A stretch of DNA of 29,480 nt, taken from positions 1 through 29,480 of the forward strand of contig JAHLWT010000192.1 in the NCBI GenBank assembly GCA_019057775.1, written 5' to 3'. The translations under genes were made by a program, and so were the position numbers. This document shows positions 16,335 to 23,346 of this stretch, in pieces; within the stretch, counting starts at the first letter, position 1; every line of letters begins with the position of its first letter. This DNA comes from Promethearchaeota archaeon (GTDB lineage: Archaea > Asgardarchaeota > Lokiarchaeia > Sigynarchaeales > SOKP01). The notes under the pieces are model-generated. The model saw nothing but the letters and a program-made list of their open reading frames with translations. It did no database searches and was not told the DNA's origin.

Positions 16335-17139
16335 TTTCGTTAATCACCTTATCCAATGAATTAAAATTTAAGTGTATTTGGTCAACACCAGCTGTGTTTT
16401 CAATATTAATAAAGCCCTTATCCTCTAATTGAATCAATTTAGACATCATTTCTTGTTCCTTCATAAATAAGTGTTTCTTTACCTTACTTTCTTTTATTAA
16501 TTTAGTTATTGAAATCTTAATATCAGGTAGATATGTTTCAAATAAGTATAATGTAAACACTCTCCAATCTGGATTAATGTACTTTAAGTTAAGATAATTT
16601 TTTCGCTCTAATTTTTTGATTACTCCTATTTGTGATAAACTTGAATTAACTAGAGAAAATTTTTCTCGAGCATTCTTCTCCTTCCCTTCACTTTTAGTGT
16701 CCTTCAATATTATTCTCAGTTTTCGTATTGTAATGTCTATAAATGATTTATTTGAAATAGGGGCGTCATTATACAACTCGACAAAATCATAGATAATCTC
16801 ACATTCAAGTTCAAAAATATATGCTTTTTTAAATGAATTGAGATAAATTATTAATTTCAAAATTGACAGATCCTTATGGTTTCTTCTAGCAAGAATGCCC
16901 CAGTGGTTTAATTGATTTTGATCAGTACTTGTATTAAATTCCGAAAAGATAGCCTCCAAAATTTTATTTAAAAAAATATTTTTCGTTTTAATACTTTCAT
17001 AACCCTTTAATTCCTTATACACATTAGATAATTCTTGCTTTGTATATGCTTTGCCAATTGAAAGTTGATTTATGAATTCGGCAAACACATCAATAAGAGA
17101 TTTAACAGAGTATTGTAGAAATAACCCTCTTTTTGTCAT
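16324..17139 (-). CDS. Winged-helix-like protein heading cassette 1
   Basis: A 271-residue protein. The ATG at 17139 lacks a ribosome-binding site but lies 26 bases after a TATA-like box, which fits a leaderless transcript. It is mostly helical, with basic stretches. The last 80 residues read as a winged helix: helices around SITKLIKESKV and MKEQEMMSKLIQLEDKGFI, then a beta wing (NIENTAGVDQIHLNF). Residues 120-190 could hold a second one (IRKLRIILK, SLSQIGVIKKL). The gene at 17730-18521 has the same length, position and C-terminal pattern and is its likely counterpart. It may bind DNA as a regulator or as a target-recognition subunit. BREX operons also begin with small helical or winged-helix proteins (BrxA, BrxB), but I cannot show homology to them. 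Confidence 0.65.
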   Translation of the reverse strand: MTKRGLFLQYSVKSLIDVFAEFINQLSIGKAYTKQELSNVYKELKGYESIKTKNIFLNKILEAIFSEFNTSTDQNQLNHWGILARRNHKDLSILKLIIYLNSFKKAYIFELECEIIYDFVELYNDAPISNKSFIDITIRKLRIILKDTKSEGKEKNAREKFSLVNSSLSQIGVIKKLERKNYLNLKYINPDWRVFTLYLFETYLPDIKISITKLIKESKVKKHLFMKEQEMMSKLIQLEDKGFINIENTAGVDQIHLNFNSLDKVINEIGK

Positions 17140-17164
17140 AATATTATCATTATTTTATATTCTA

Positions 17165-17176
17165 TATATATTTAAA
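17165..17176 (-). promoter_or_regulatory. TATA-like box for the minus-strand cassette
   Basis: On the minus strand TTTAAATATATA ends 26 bases before the ATG at 17139. This spacing puts the transcript start at or next to the ATG, a leaderless arrangement common in archaea. The region is very A+T-rich, so chance is possible. Confidence 0.35.
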
Positions 17177-17709
17177 CTTTAGGTGTTTTATAGAGTTCCC
17201 AATTATTTGAAATATTAAATTCCTCGAAAAATTTCTGTGATCTTTTACTTGTTCTAAAATCTCTTCTATTTTCAATATTACTATTGTAAAATTTGGATAT
17301 ATCAGAATTCATATTGGTTTCTAAATAACCTTTATGCTTTAGTTCTCCTAGTGCGTATCTTATTTGGTTTATCCAAATTTTATCGTTATCCCTGTATTGT
17401 CCTAATTCTTCAAATGAGTATTTTCTAAAACCTTTATTACAACCTCATATTTAAAAGGTTTAAAACGATTTGAATTAGAGTTTAATATTAGCCCTTTTTT
17501 CAGTATTTATAAAATTAATTTGAACTCTCTTATATAAATTTATGCTTAAACCAATGCTATAATCGAGTGTGCTTGAATCATTTTTAGCATTCTTATATAA
17601 AGTTATTAAATATTATTCATCTGAACTACTAAGTTATCGTTTAAGATTTTTTGTATACTTTTTTATATAAAATTTTAAATACAAAATAATCTTTTTGATA
17701 ATCATTCAT
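17172..17709 (-). pseudogene. Decayed winged-helix gene between the two cassettes
   Basis: What looks like a 590-base spacer holds a broken minus-strand gene. From ATG 17709 it reads MNDYQKDYFVFKILYKK and stops at 17641-17643. After a shift at an A run it continues as ILNDNLVVQMNN, then, in further frames, as NDSSTLDYSIGLSINLYKR, FKPFKYEVVIKVLEN and YSFEELGQYRDNDKIW. That leads into NQIRYALGELKHKGYLETN and a clean end at KTPKV. At least three or four one-base shifts are needed, giving about 180 residues. The pattern IWINQIRYALGELKHKGYLE is typical of winged helices such as those at the N-terminus of Mrr-type restriction proteins. It would have been the first gene of the minus-strand cassette. 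Several shifts argue for a pseudogene rather than one sequencing slip. The promoters of both live cassettes overlap it. Confidence 0.7.
17660..17672 (+). promoter_or_regulatory. Possible TATA box for the plus-strand cassette
   Basis: The sequence TTTTTATATAAAA lies about 58 bases before the ATG at 17730. A start about 25 bases downstream would leave a leader of some 30 bases. It lies within the decayed gene, and similar A+T tracts are common here. Confidence 0.25.
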
Positions 17710-17729
17710 AAATAAGTGGATATGATTTT

Positions 17730-18521
17730 ATGAAAAAACAAACTAAGACAAAAACATTTCAATATATGCTTAGACAAATAAAACCTATTTTGATAGAAAT
17801 TGTGGAAAACTTAGATTTTAAAAAAAAAATTGTAGAGAGAGAGATTATTGCTGAAATCGTTGAAAAATATCATGAGAACAAAACAACAATAAAAGGAACG
17901 ATTTCACAAATCATAAAATCATATTTTTTTGTTCTAAATAATGAAATTTATATTCACCCTTTACTTGAAACTTTTGTAGAGTCGGAAAAATGTCAAAATG
18001 AGGTACTTCATTATGGTCTTTATAGATATGTGGAGCCATACTTTGATGTAATCAATTATCTCTATAGTGAATTTGATAAATCAAGTGGGATATTTAAGAA
18101 AAATAGAAAGATTATAAATTCAAGATTAATAAATATTTTTGATAAAGAATTAAATCAACGTAGTAAACTTAATAATATCATCAGGGCTTTAGGTAATTTA
18201 AAAGAATGTAGATTAATAGAATATGAAGATGATGTTAGAGGTAAAAGCAATTTAATTATTAAGGAATATATACCCGAGATAAGAATATTCTTTTTTACTT
18301 TATTAGATGAATTAAAGGAAAAAAATTATCCTGGAGTTAACCAGGGTGATATTTTAAAGCTTAATGTAGCTAAGATATGGTTTTTAAAAAATAAAAATTT
18401 ATCATATCTCTTAAATCAACTAAGAAATCATAATTACATCTCATTTGGGCACCTTACAAGTGGAACCGTGAATATTAATAAAACAAAGATAGAGAAGTGG
18501 AGGTTTCTTTACAATTTCTGA
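17730..18521 (+). CDS. Winged-helix-like protein heading cassette 2
   Basis: A 263-residue protein starting at ATG 17730. It is helical and basic at the N-terminus (MKKQTKTKTFQYML). A first possible winged helix spans about 40-90 (VEREIIAEIVEKYHENKTTI, then a wing IYIHPLL). A second region is about 120-175 (IIRALGNLKECRLIEYEDD). The C-terminal 80 residues match the pattern in the 271-residue protein of the opposite cassette: aromatic helix IRIFFFTLLDEL, helix NLSYLLNQLRNHNYISF, then a wing ending in NINKTKIEKW. It shares position and length with that protein but is clearly diverged. The mini P-loop gene starts inside its 3' end, so the two are probably translationally coupled. Likely DNA-binding, as regulator or specificity subunit; not proven. 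Confidence 0.65.
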   Translation: MKKQTKTKTFQYMLRQIKPILIEIVENLDFKKKIVEREIIAEIVEKYHENKTTIKGTISQIIKSYFFVLNNEIYIHPLLETFVESEKCQNEVLHYGLYRYVEPYFDVINYLYSEFDKSSGIFKKNRKIINSRLINIFDKELNQRSKLNNIIRALGNLKECRLIEYEDDVRGKSNLIIKEYIPEIRIFFFTLLDELKEKNYPGVNQGDILKLNVAKIWFLKNKNLSYLLNQLRNHNYISFGHLTSGTVNINKTKIEKWRFLYNF

Positions 18522-19119
18522 ACCAATAAATTTATTTCCAGAACAATTAGAAATCTATAATCAAATTAGAGATATATTTAAGAGTTATGACCGTAGAAAG
18601 TTAATTTGCCTAATTAGTAAAGATGGTTATGGAAAATCAATGATAGCTAAAAAATTAGAGTTAGATAATCATAATGTTCTTCTTTACGATTGTGAAGATT
18701 CTAAAGACATAATGGATTCTGAAAATCGGTTTAAAAATCGAGAAATAATCAAATCAAGATTTAATACATTGATTAAAGATATTCCGAAAGAAATTTATAA
18801 AGAATTTCTTATAATTTTTGATCATATTGATATAATATTTATTTTTGAACCATCTGATCATATTAATTATTTATTTTTTAGAAAAACTAATTTTTTTAGC
18901 TTAGGTGGAACTATTCTTCTAATCTTTAATAGAGATGAAACAATTTCTTTTAATTTTAAATGTGCTAAAAATTTAGAATTAAAAAAACCTTCTATAGAGT
19001 CATTTTCGAAATTTATAAAATCGGATTATAATGAAGTTAGTATTGATGACTTCTCGAAAATTAAAGATTATAAGGATCTTATAAACCACATCAATTATAT
19101 TAAATCAATTAAAGGATGA
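18514..19119 (+). CDS. Mini P-loop NTPase with IFDH Walker B (cassette 2)
   Basis: The frame is open from 18493 but has no ATG, GTG or TTG before ATG 18640, which lies inside Walker A. I propose ATT 18514, ten bases after GGAGG and overlapping the previous gene by eight bases, giving 201 residues. Its counterpart in cassette 1 also starts with a non-ATG codon inside the preceding gene. Walker A is SKDGYGKS (35-42), with Ser for the first Gly. Walker B is LIIFDHID (D103, H104), again with His in place of the catalytic Glu. A strand GTILLIFNRDE follows as sensor 1, then a short helical tail. A +1 frameshift at the TTC-TGA end of the preceding gene would instead fuse the two proteins. It probably acts as a nucleotide-dependent switch for the 1144-residue ATPase that follows. 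Confidence 0.7.
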   Translation: MSEPINLFPEQLEIYNQIRDIFKSYDRRKLICLISKDGYGKSMIAKKLELDNHNVLLYDCEDSKDIMDSENRFKNREIIKSRFNTLIKDIPKEIYKEFLIIFDHIDIIFIFEPSDHINYLFFRKTNFFSLGGTILLIFNRDETISFNFKCAKNLELKKPSIESFSKFIKSDYNEVSIDDFSKIKDYKDLINHINYIKSIKG

Positions 19120-19126
19120 ATAAAAC

Positions 19127-22100
19127 ATGCCAAAAACTATTATAGATATAATTAAAAAAATAAAAACCCCCACAGATGTAATTGATATTAACTGGATAAG
19201 AGATATTCAATTTAGTCAATTTGAAGAATTCACTTTTGGACTTCAAATTAAAGAGATCATTGAAGAATATATTATAACACGAGATATTTCTCAAAATATT
19301 GTAGATTTCTTATTTTCCTTCTTAGAACATATTAAGGCTAGCGGAGAAAAAAAAGTGAATAAGAAAATCAACTTTTTTCTTAGAGGTGAATATGGAACTG
19401 GCAAAACACATTTTTTAACTTTTTTGTCCTTACTATTACTTAATGATGATAAAATACAAGAATTATTTAGAAAAAACCATGATATAAATTCCAATATCAT
19501 TCATTATTCAATGGAATTAAGAAAAAGATTTAGTAACGATTTGTTAATTTGCCCAATTAAATTAACAGATTTTGATAGCGATACTAAATTAATTGAGATT
19601 ATAAGATATAGTCTACAAGAATTGGCTTGTAAAAAATATAATGATGACGGGATCAGATTATTTTCTATTTACAATACTATTGATTGGATTAAAAATGAGA
19701 CTTCTCCCGAGATTAGGAATTTAGTTTTAAATAATCTTGATAGAAATACAAAAAATCAAATAACTGAGGATATTAGCGTATTAAATACTCTCGAATTTGA
19801 AGAATTAATTGAAATTCAAAATAATCTAATAAGATCTTTTGAAGAGATAACCAAATTAAAATTTGCAACTAAAATGGAAAATAGAAGTTTATCCGAAGTA
19901 ATCAAAAATTCTTCTCTTATAGATAAGCATAAAGTAAAACATATTTTAATTATTCTTGATGAGTTGAGTCAATGGTGGGGAAGTAAACCGGAAATTGATC
20001 TAATTAATCAAATACATGGGATAGTGGAAGATTTTTGTAGTGAACTTGAATTAAATATATCGCTGATAGTTAGTTATCAACGAAAATTACAAAGTAAGGA
20101 TTATATTACTCTGAAAGAGAGACTTAAGAATGTGTGGACTGTTGAAGCTAGTGAATTTAAAGATATCGTTCCCCGAAGATGTTTAAATCAGTCCTTATTA
20201 GATTTGCATGAAATTGAAGAGATAGCTTTATCCTTTGCCCGACAAATAACTACTGACTTAAAAATACCTGAACAAGTCTTAAATAAATATATTTTCATTG
20301 ATGAAAATATTGAAAAGAGAAATAATAAAGAAGGTCTCTTTAGATATTTCAAATTATTTTACCCCTTCCACCCAACAGTTTTTATACCTGAAATATGGGG
20401 TGAGATTGGTAAATATTCAACTGAGATGAGGGGGGGGATGAATATTATTGTTGAATTATTAAAAAAGAACAAAAACAATAATTATGAGGATCTAATTGGA
20501 CCAAGTGATGTAATTAGTGAAATTTTGCGTGATATTTTTGAAGAGAACCAAGAATTTTCTTTGTTTTACAACACGGTTAGAAGTACTTTAGATTTAGCCG
20601 AAAATTCTTTAGGATTAAAAATTCTTGCATTACTATTCATTTTTAAGGATGGTTTATCAATTGAAGAATTTAATTTACTTTTTTTAAAAGATATATCATC
20701 AGATATTAAATCGTTCTATGATAAGCTTATAGATAGTAATATTAGTCATTTAAATTATGAAAGCACTTCAAAAAAGTATCTATTATCATTTGAATCAGTA
20801 ATAAATATTGATACACATATTAATAATATTGAAAAACTACTTGATTATAATGTTGTCTTAAATTATTTACAATTTGAATTAAATAAAGGGGATTACAGTT
20901 CATATATAGTTAATGATTATGGAGATCTTATTGAAAAATTTAATTATTCCCTTATACAGAATACATTTTTAAATTCGGCTAATTTAAATGATTATGAGGA
21001 TTTAATAACGGAAGATCTTGAAAAAAACGAGGAATTTTTAAGACATTACATTGATGATTTTTATAATGTAGCAAATAGGTTTATTGATACTAGTATACCT
21101 GATGGATTCACATATTATTTTAAACCCAAATTACAGGATATTAGAGAATTTATTGAAAACAAGTTTAAAGATAATATTAAAATAATTTTTGCTTATACAA
21201 ATAATGATATTGGAGGAATTGAGCATCAAAATTATAATTTGTTTTCAATAATAAAATTTAACTTAATTTTTGATATTCTCACTACAGTCTTAAAAGTATC
21301 TGGAGACAAGCTAAAAACAGCTATTAATCCATTTGATGATGTTTTTACGGAATTCCATGAAAAATATCAAAATAATCATAATTTAAATATAATTAATATT
21401 GATCGTTTTAGGGAGCCTTTACGAAAATTTCATCAAATATGTATAAATAATTTATCAAAGATATCTGCTGAATTAGCTGATAGAAAAGATAAAATTCCTA
21501 AAATTGATGAAGATTTCTTTCTTCAATTTAGAACCCTATTTCGTTATTATTATAATGGAGAAGAATTTGAAACGTATGAAGATGCTATAAGAAAATTTGA
21601 AAGAGAGAACTTTTCTTTCAGATTGGACTCAATTGACAAAAAATATTTTAATACCCCTAGAATAAACAATTTACTTCTATGTCTAAGAGAATTTGATGAA
21701 TATAAAGCACCCAATAAAACTCAAAAGGATACATTAGGATTTTATACGAAATTGGGTTTTTTAAAGAAGATATCAGGTGATAAATATAAAGTTGCTTTAG
21801 ACTTCGATAAGGAATACATCAAGCCAATTAAGAAATTAATCCTTGATAAATTAGATGATAACCCCAAAGAAATTAGACATGTTTTGATTGACTTAAGGCA
21901 TTCAAAGTATGGTTTAAATTTTGAATACATTTTAATTTCAATCTTAGCCTTGTATGCGGGAGGTTTTATTAAAATAATGAAATCTGACAAGAAAGATTCT
22001 CTTAAGGTTTTTCCAAAATCCGATAGAGATAAAAATTCCTTCTGTAAAACTATTAATTCATTAAATAATCTTTCTAAACGAGGTTTTTATATTAAGATTG

Positions 22101-22561
22101 GAGATCAAATCCCTTCAGACGATTGGGGTGAATTATTATCCTTTCTGCAGTTTTTGAAGGAATTAAACATTTTTCCAGAGTTAAATAAATTCACTTTTGA
22201 TAGCTACAGAAGTCTTCATAATATTAATATAGAAAGAACAATTTTCAATGCGTTTAAAGAATTAAATCTTTCAAAAACTCAATTAATTCAAGGAAATATA
22301 GAAAATTTTATTAATACTATTGGTTTTGAGGATGAAATACTTGAAAAAATTAAATTCCAAGAAGAAATTGAAACTCTAAATAATTTTATTAAAAAATTAA
22401 CTTTAAGTGAAAATTTATTTCAAATAACAGAATATCTTAAAGATTTTAATATTACTCAATATGAAGAATTAGCAAACTGGTTAGAATTCTTTACTAATAA
22501 GGAGAAATTTAAAAAATTAATGGCAATAAGGAAATTACTAAAACAAATTTTAGGTAAATAA
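19127..22561 (+). CDS. Giant P-loop ATPase, BrxC/PglY/DUF6079-like (cassette 2)
   Basis: A 1144-residue protein starting at ATG 19127 after AAAGGATGA, a ribosome-binding site that includes the stop of the previous gene. Before Walker A is a helix EIIEEYIITRDI, which recalls the 'EYVVT' segment of BrxC proteins. Walker A is GEYGTGKT (87-94). Walker B is LIILDELSQWW (D278, E279), complete here, unlike the cassette 1 ATPase. A sensor strand, ISLIVSYQRK, follows, and YPFHP lies at 412-416, as in BrxC, PglY, DUF499 and DUF6079 proteins. The long C-terminal part is helical with possible winged-helix segments (RHVLIDLRHSKYGLNFEYIL). It is probably the motor of the BREX-like assembly with the downstream PglZ-position and BrxL proteins. 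Confidence 0.82.
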   Translation: MPKTIIDIIKKIKTPTDVIDINWIRDIQFSQFEEFTFGLQIKEIIEEYIITRDISQNIVDFLFSFLEHIKASGEKKVNKKINFFLRGEYGTGKTHFLTFLSLLLLNDDKIQELFRKNHDINSNIIHYSMELRKRFSNDLLICPIKLTDFDSDTKLIEIIRYSLQELACKKYNDDGIRLFSIYNTIDWIKNETSPEIRNLVLNNLDRNTKNQITEDISVLNTLEFEELIEIQNNLIRSFEEITKLKFATKMENRSLSEVIKNSSLIDKHKVKHILIILDELSQWWGSKPEIDLINQIHGIVEDFCSELELNISLIVSYQRKLQSKDYITLKERLKNVWTVEASEFKDIVPRRCLNQSLLDLHEIEEIALSFARQITTDLKIPEQVLNKYIFIDENIEKRNNKEGLFRYFKLFYPFHPTVFIPEIWGEIGKYSTEMRGGMNIIVELLKKNKNNNYEDLIGPSDVISEILRDIFEENQEFSLFYNTVRSTLDLAENSLGLKILALLFIFKDGLSIEEFNLLFLKDISSDIKSFYDKLIDSNISHLNYESTSKKYLLSFESVINIDTHINNIEKLLDYNVVLNYLQFELNKGDYSSYIVNDYGDLIEKFNYSLIQNTFLNSANLNDYEDLITEDLEKNEEFLRHYIDDFYNVANRFIDTSIPDGFTYYFKPKLQDIREFIENKFKDNIKIIFAYTNNDIGGIEHQNYNLFSIIKFNLIFDILTTVLKVSGDKLKTAINPFDDVFTEFHEKYQNNHNLNIINIDRFREPLRKFHQICINNLSKISAELADRKDKIPKIDEDFFLQFRTLFRYYYNGEEFETYEDAIRKFERENFSFRLDSIDKKYFNTPRINNLLLCLREFDEYKAPNKTQKDTLGFYTKLGFLKKISGDKYKVALDFDKEYIKPIKKLILDKLDDNPKEIRHVLIDLRHSKYGLNFEYILISILALYAGGFIKIMKSDKKDSLKVFPKSDRDKNSFCKTINSLNNLSKRGFYIKIGDQIPSDDWGELLSFLQFLKELNIFPELNKFTFDSYRSLHNINIERTIFNAFKELNLSKTQLIQGNIENFINTIGFEDEILEKIKFQEEIETLNNFIKKLTLSENLFQITEYLKDFNITQYEELANWLEFFTNKEKFKKLMAIRKLLKQILGK

Positions 22562-22565
22562 AAAA

Positions 22566-23300
22566 ATGTCAATCGAAAGTATAAAAAATGAATTGGAATT
22601 AATTTTCAATAGAATAACGAATTATGAAGAAAATTATATAACCAATTTAGATATTTTTAAGCAGATTATAAATAAATATAATTTGATTGAGAGTGATTAT
22701 AAAAAAATATACCTTGAAAGTCATAATAAATATTATTATGATTTAAAGGATCAATTGAGTCAATTTAAAACTTCAAACCATTATAAAGTCATCAATATTC
22801 TGAAAAAAAACTCTGCATTAAAAAAGAAGATCAATAAAGAGATAAAATTAGAAGCTCAATTAAAGAAAATGAAAATCTGTGATAAAAAGAATGAAAATTC
22901 TCTATTCACGCAAACTAGGCTCTATTGCAAATGTAAATATTCATTATTCTCTCATATTTCTTATATTTTTTCAGATTTAAATGTTTCAATAGAAACGCTT
23001 CTAGAACCTGTATTTACAACAGATGAATTTTCTTTTTTAGAAAATGAGAATAAAATACAAAATTTTCTAGACTATCTAATAAAGAATTCAGAAAAATTAA
23101 ATGAGATTTTACAAAGAATCGCATTGTTAATCGAAAACAAATCTATTATAACGATAAAACTAGATCCAATAATAAAAAATTTGAAAGCAAAATATAAAAC
23201 ATCTAATGATTTTGTAAAAAAATTAAAAGATGCTATTAAAAAAGAGGAAACCGATATAAAAAAGAAAAATAGTGATGTAATATTTGAATATGAGCTTTAG
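22566..23300 (+). CDS. Coiled-coil protein with a three-cysteine motif (cassette 2)
   Basis: A 244-residue Lys-rich helical protein, starting at ATG four bases after the ATPase stop. Residues 1-100 and 175-235 look like coiled coils. Cysteines at 105, 121 and 123 (LYCKCKYSLF) form a C-x15-C-x-C motif comparable to C-x11-C-x2-C in the 493-residue protein that follows the cassette 1 ATPase. The shared position after the giant ATPase and the similar cysteine block suggest counterparts, this one about half as long. A small metal site that docks onto the ATPase is a reasonable guess. No catalytic motif is visible. Confidence 0.7.
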   Translation: MSIESIKNELELIFNRITNYEENYITNLDIFKQIINKYNLIESDYKKIYLESHNKYYYDLKDQLSQFKTSNHYKVINILKKNSALKKKINKEIKLEAQLKKMKICDKKNENSLFTQTRLYCKCKYSLFSHISYIFSDLNVSIETLLEPVFTTDEFSFLENENKIQNFLDYLIKNSEKLNEILQRIALLIENKSIITIKLDPIIKNLKAKYKTSNDFVKKLKDAIKKEETDIKKKNSDVIFEYEL

Positions 23301-23346
23301 ATTATTTAAAATATAATTATGATTATTAATCTTAACTAAAAAAAAA

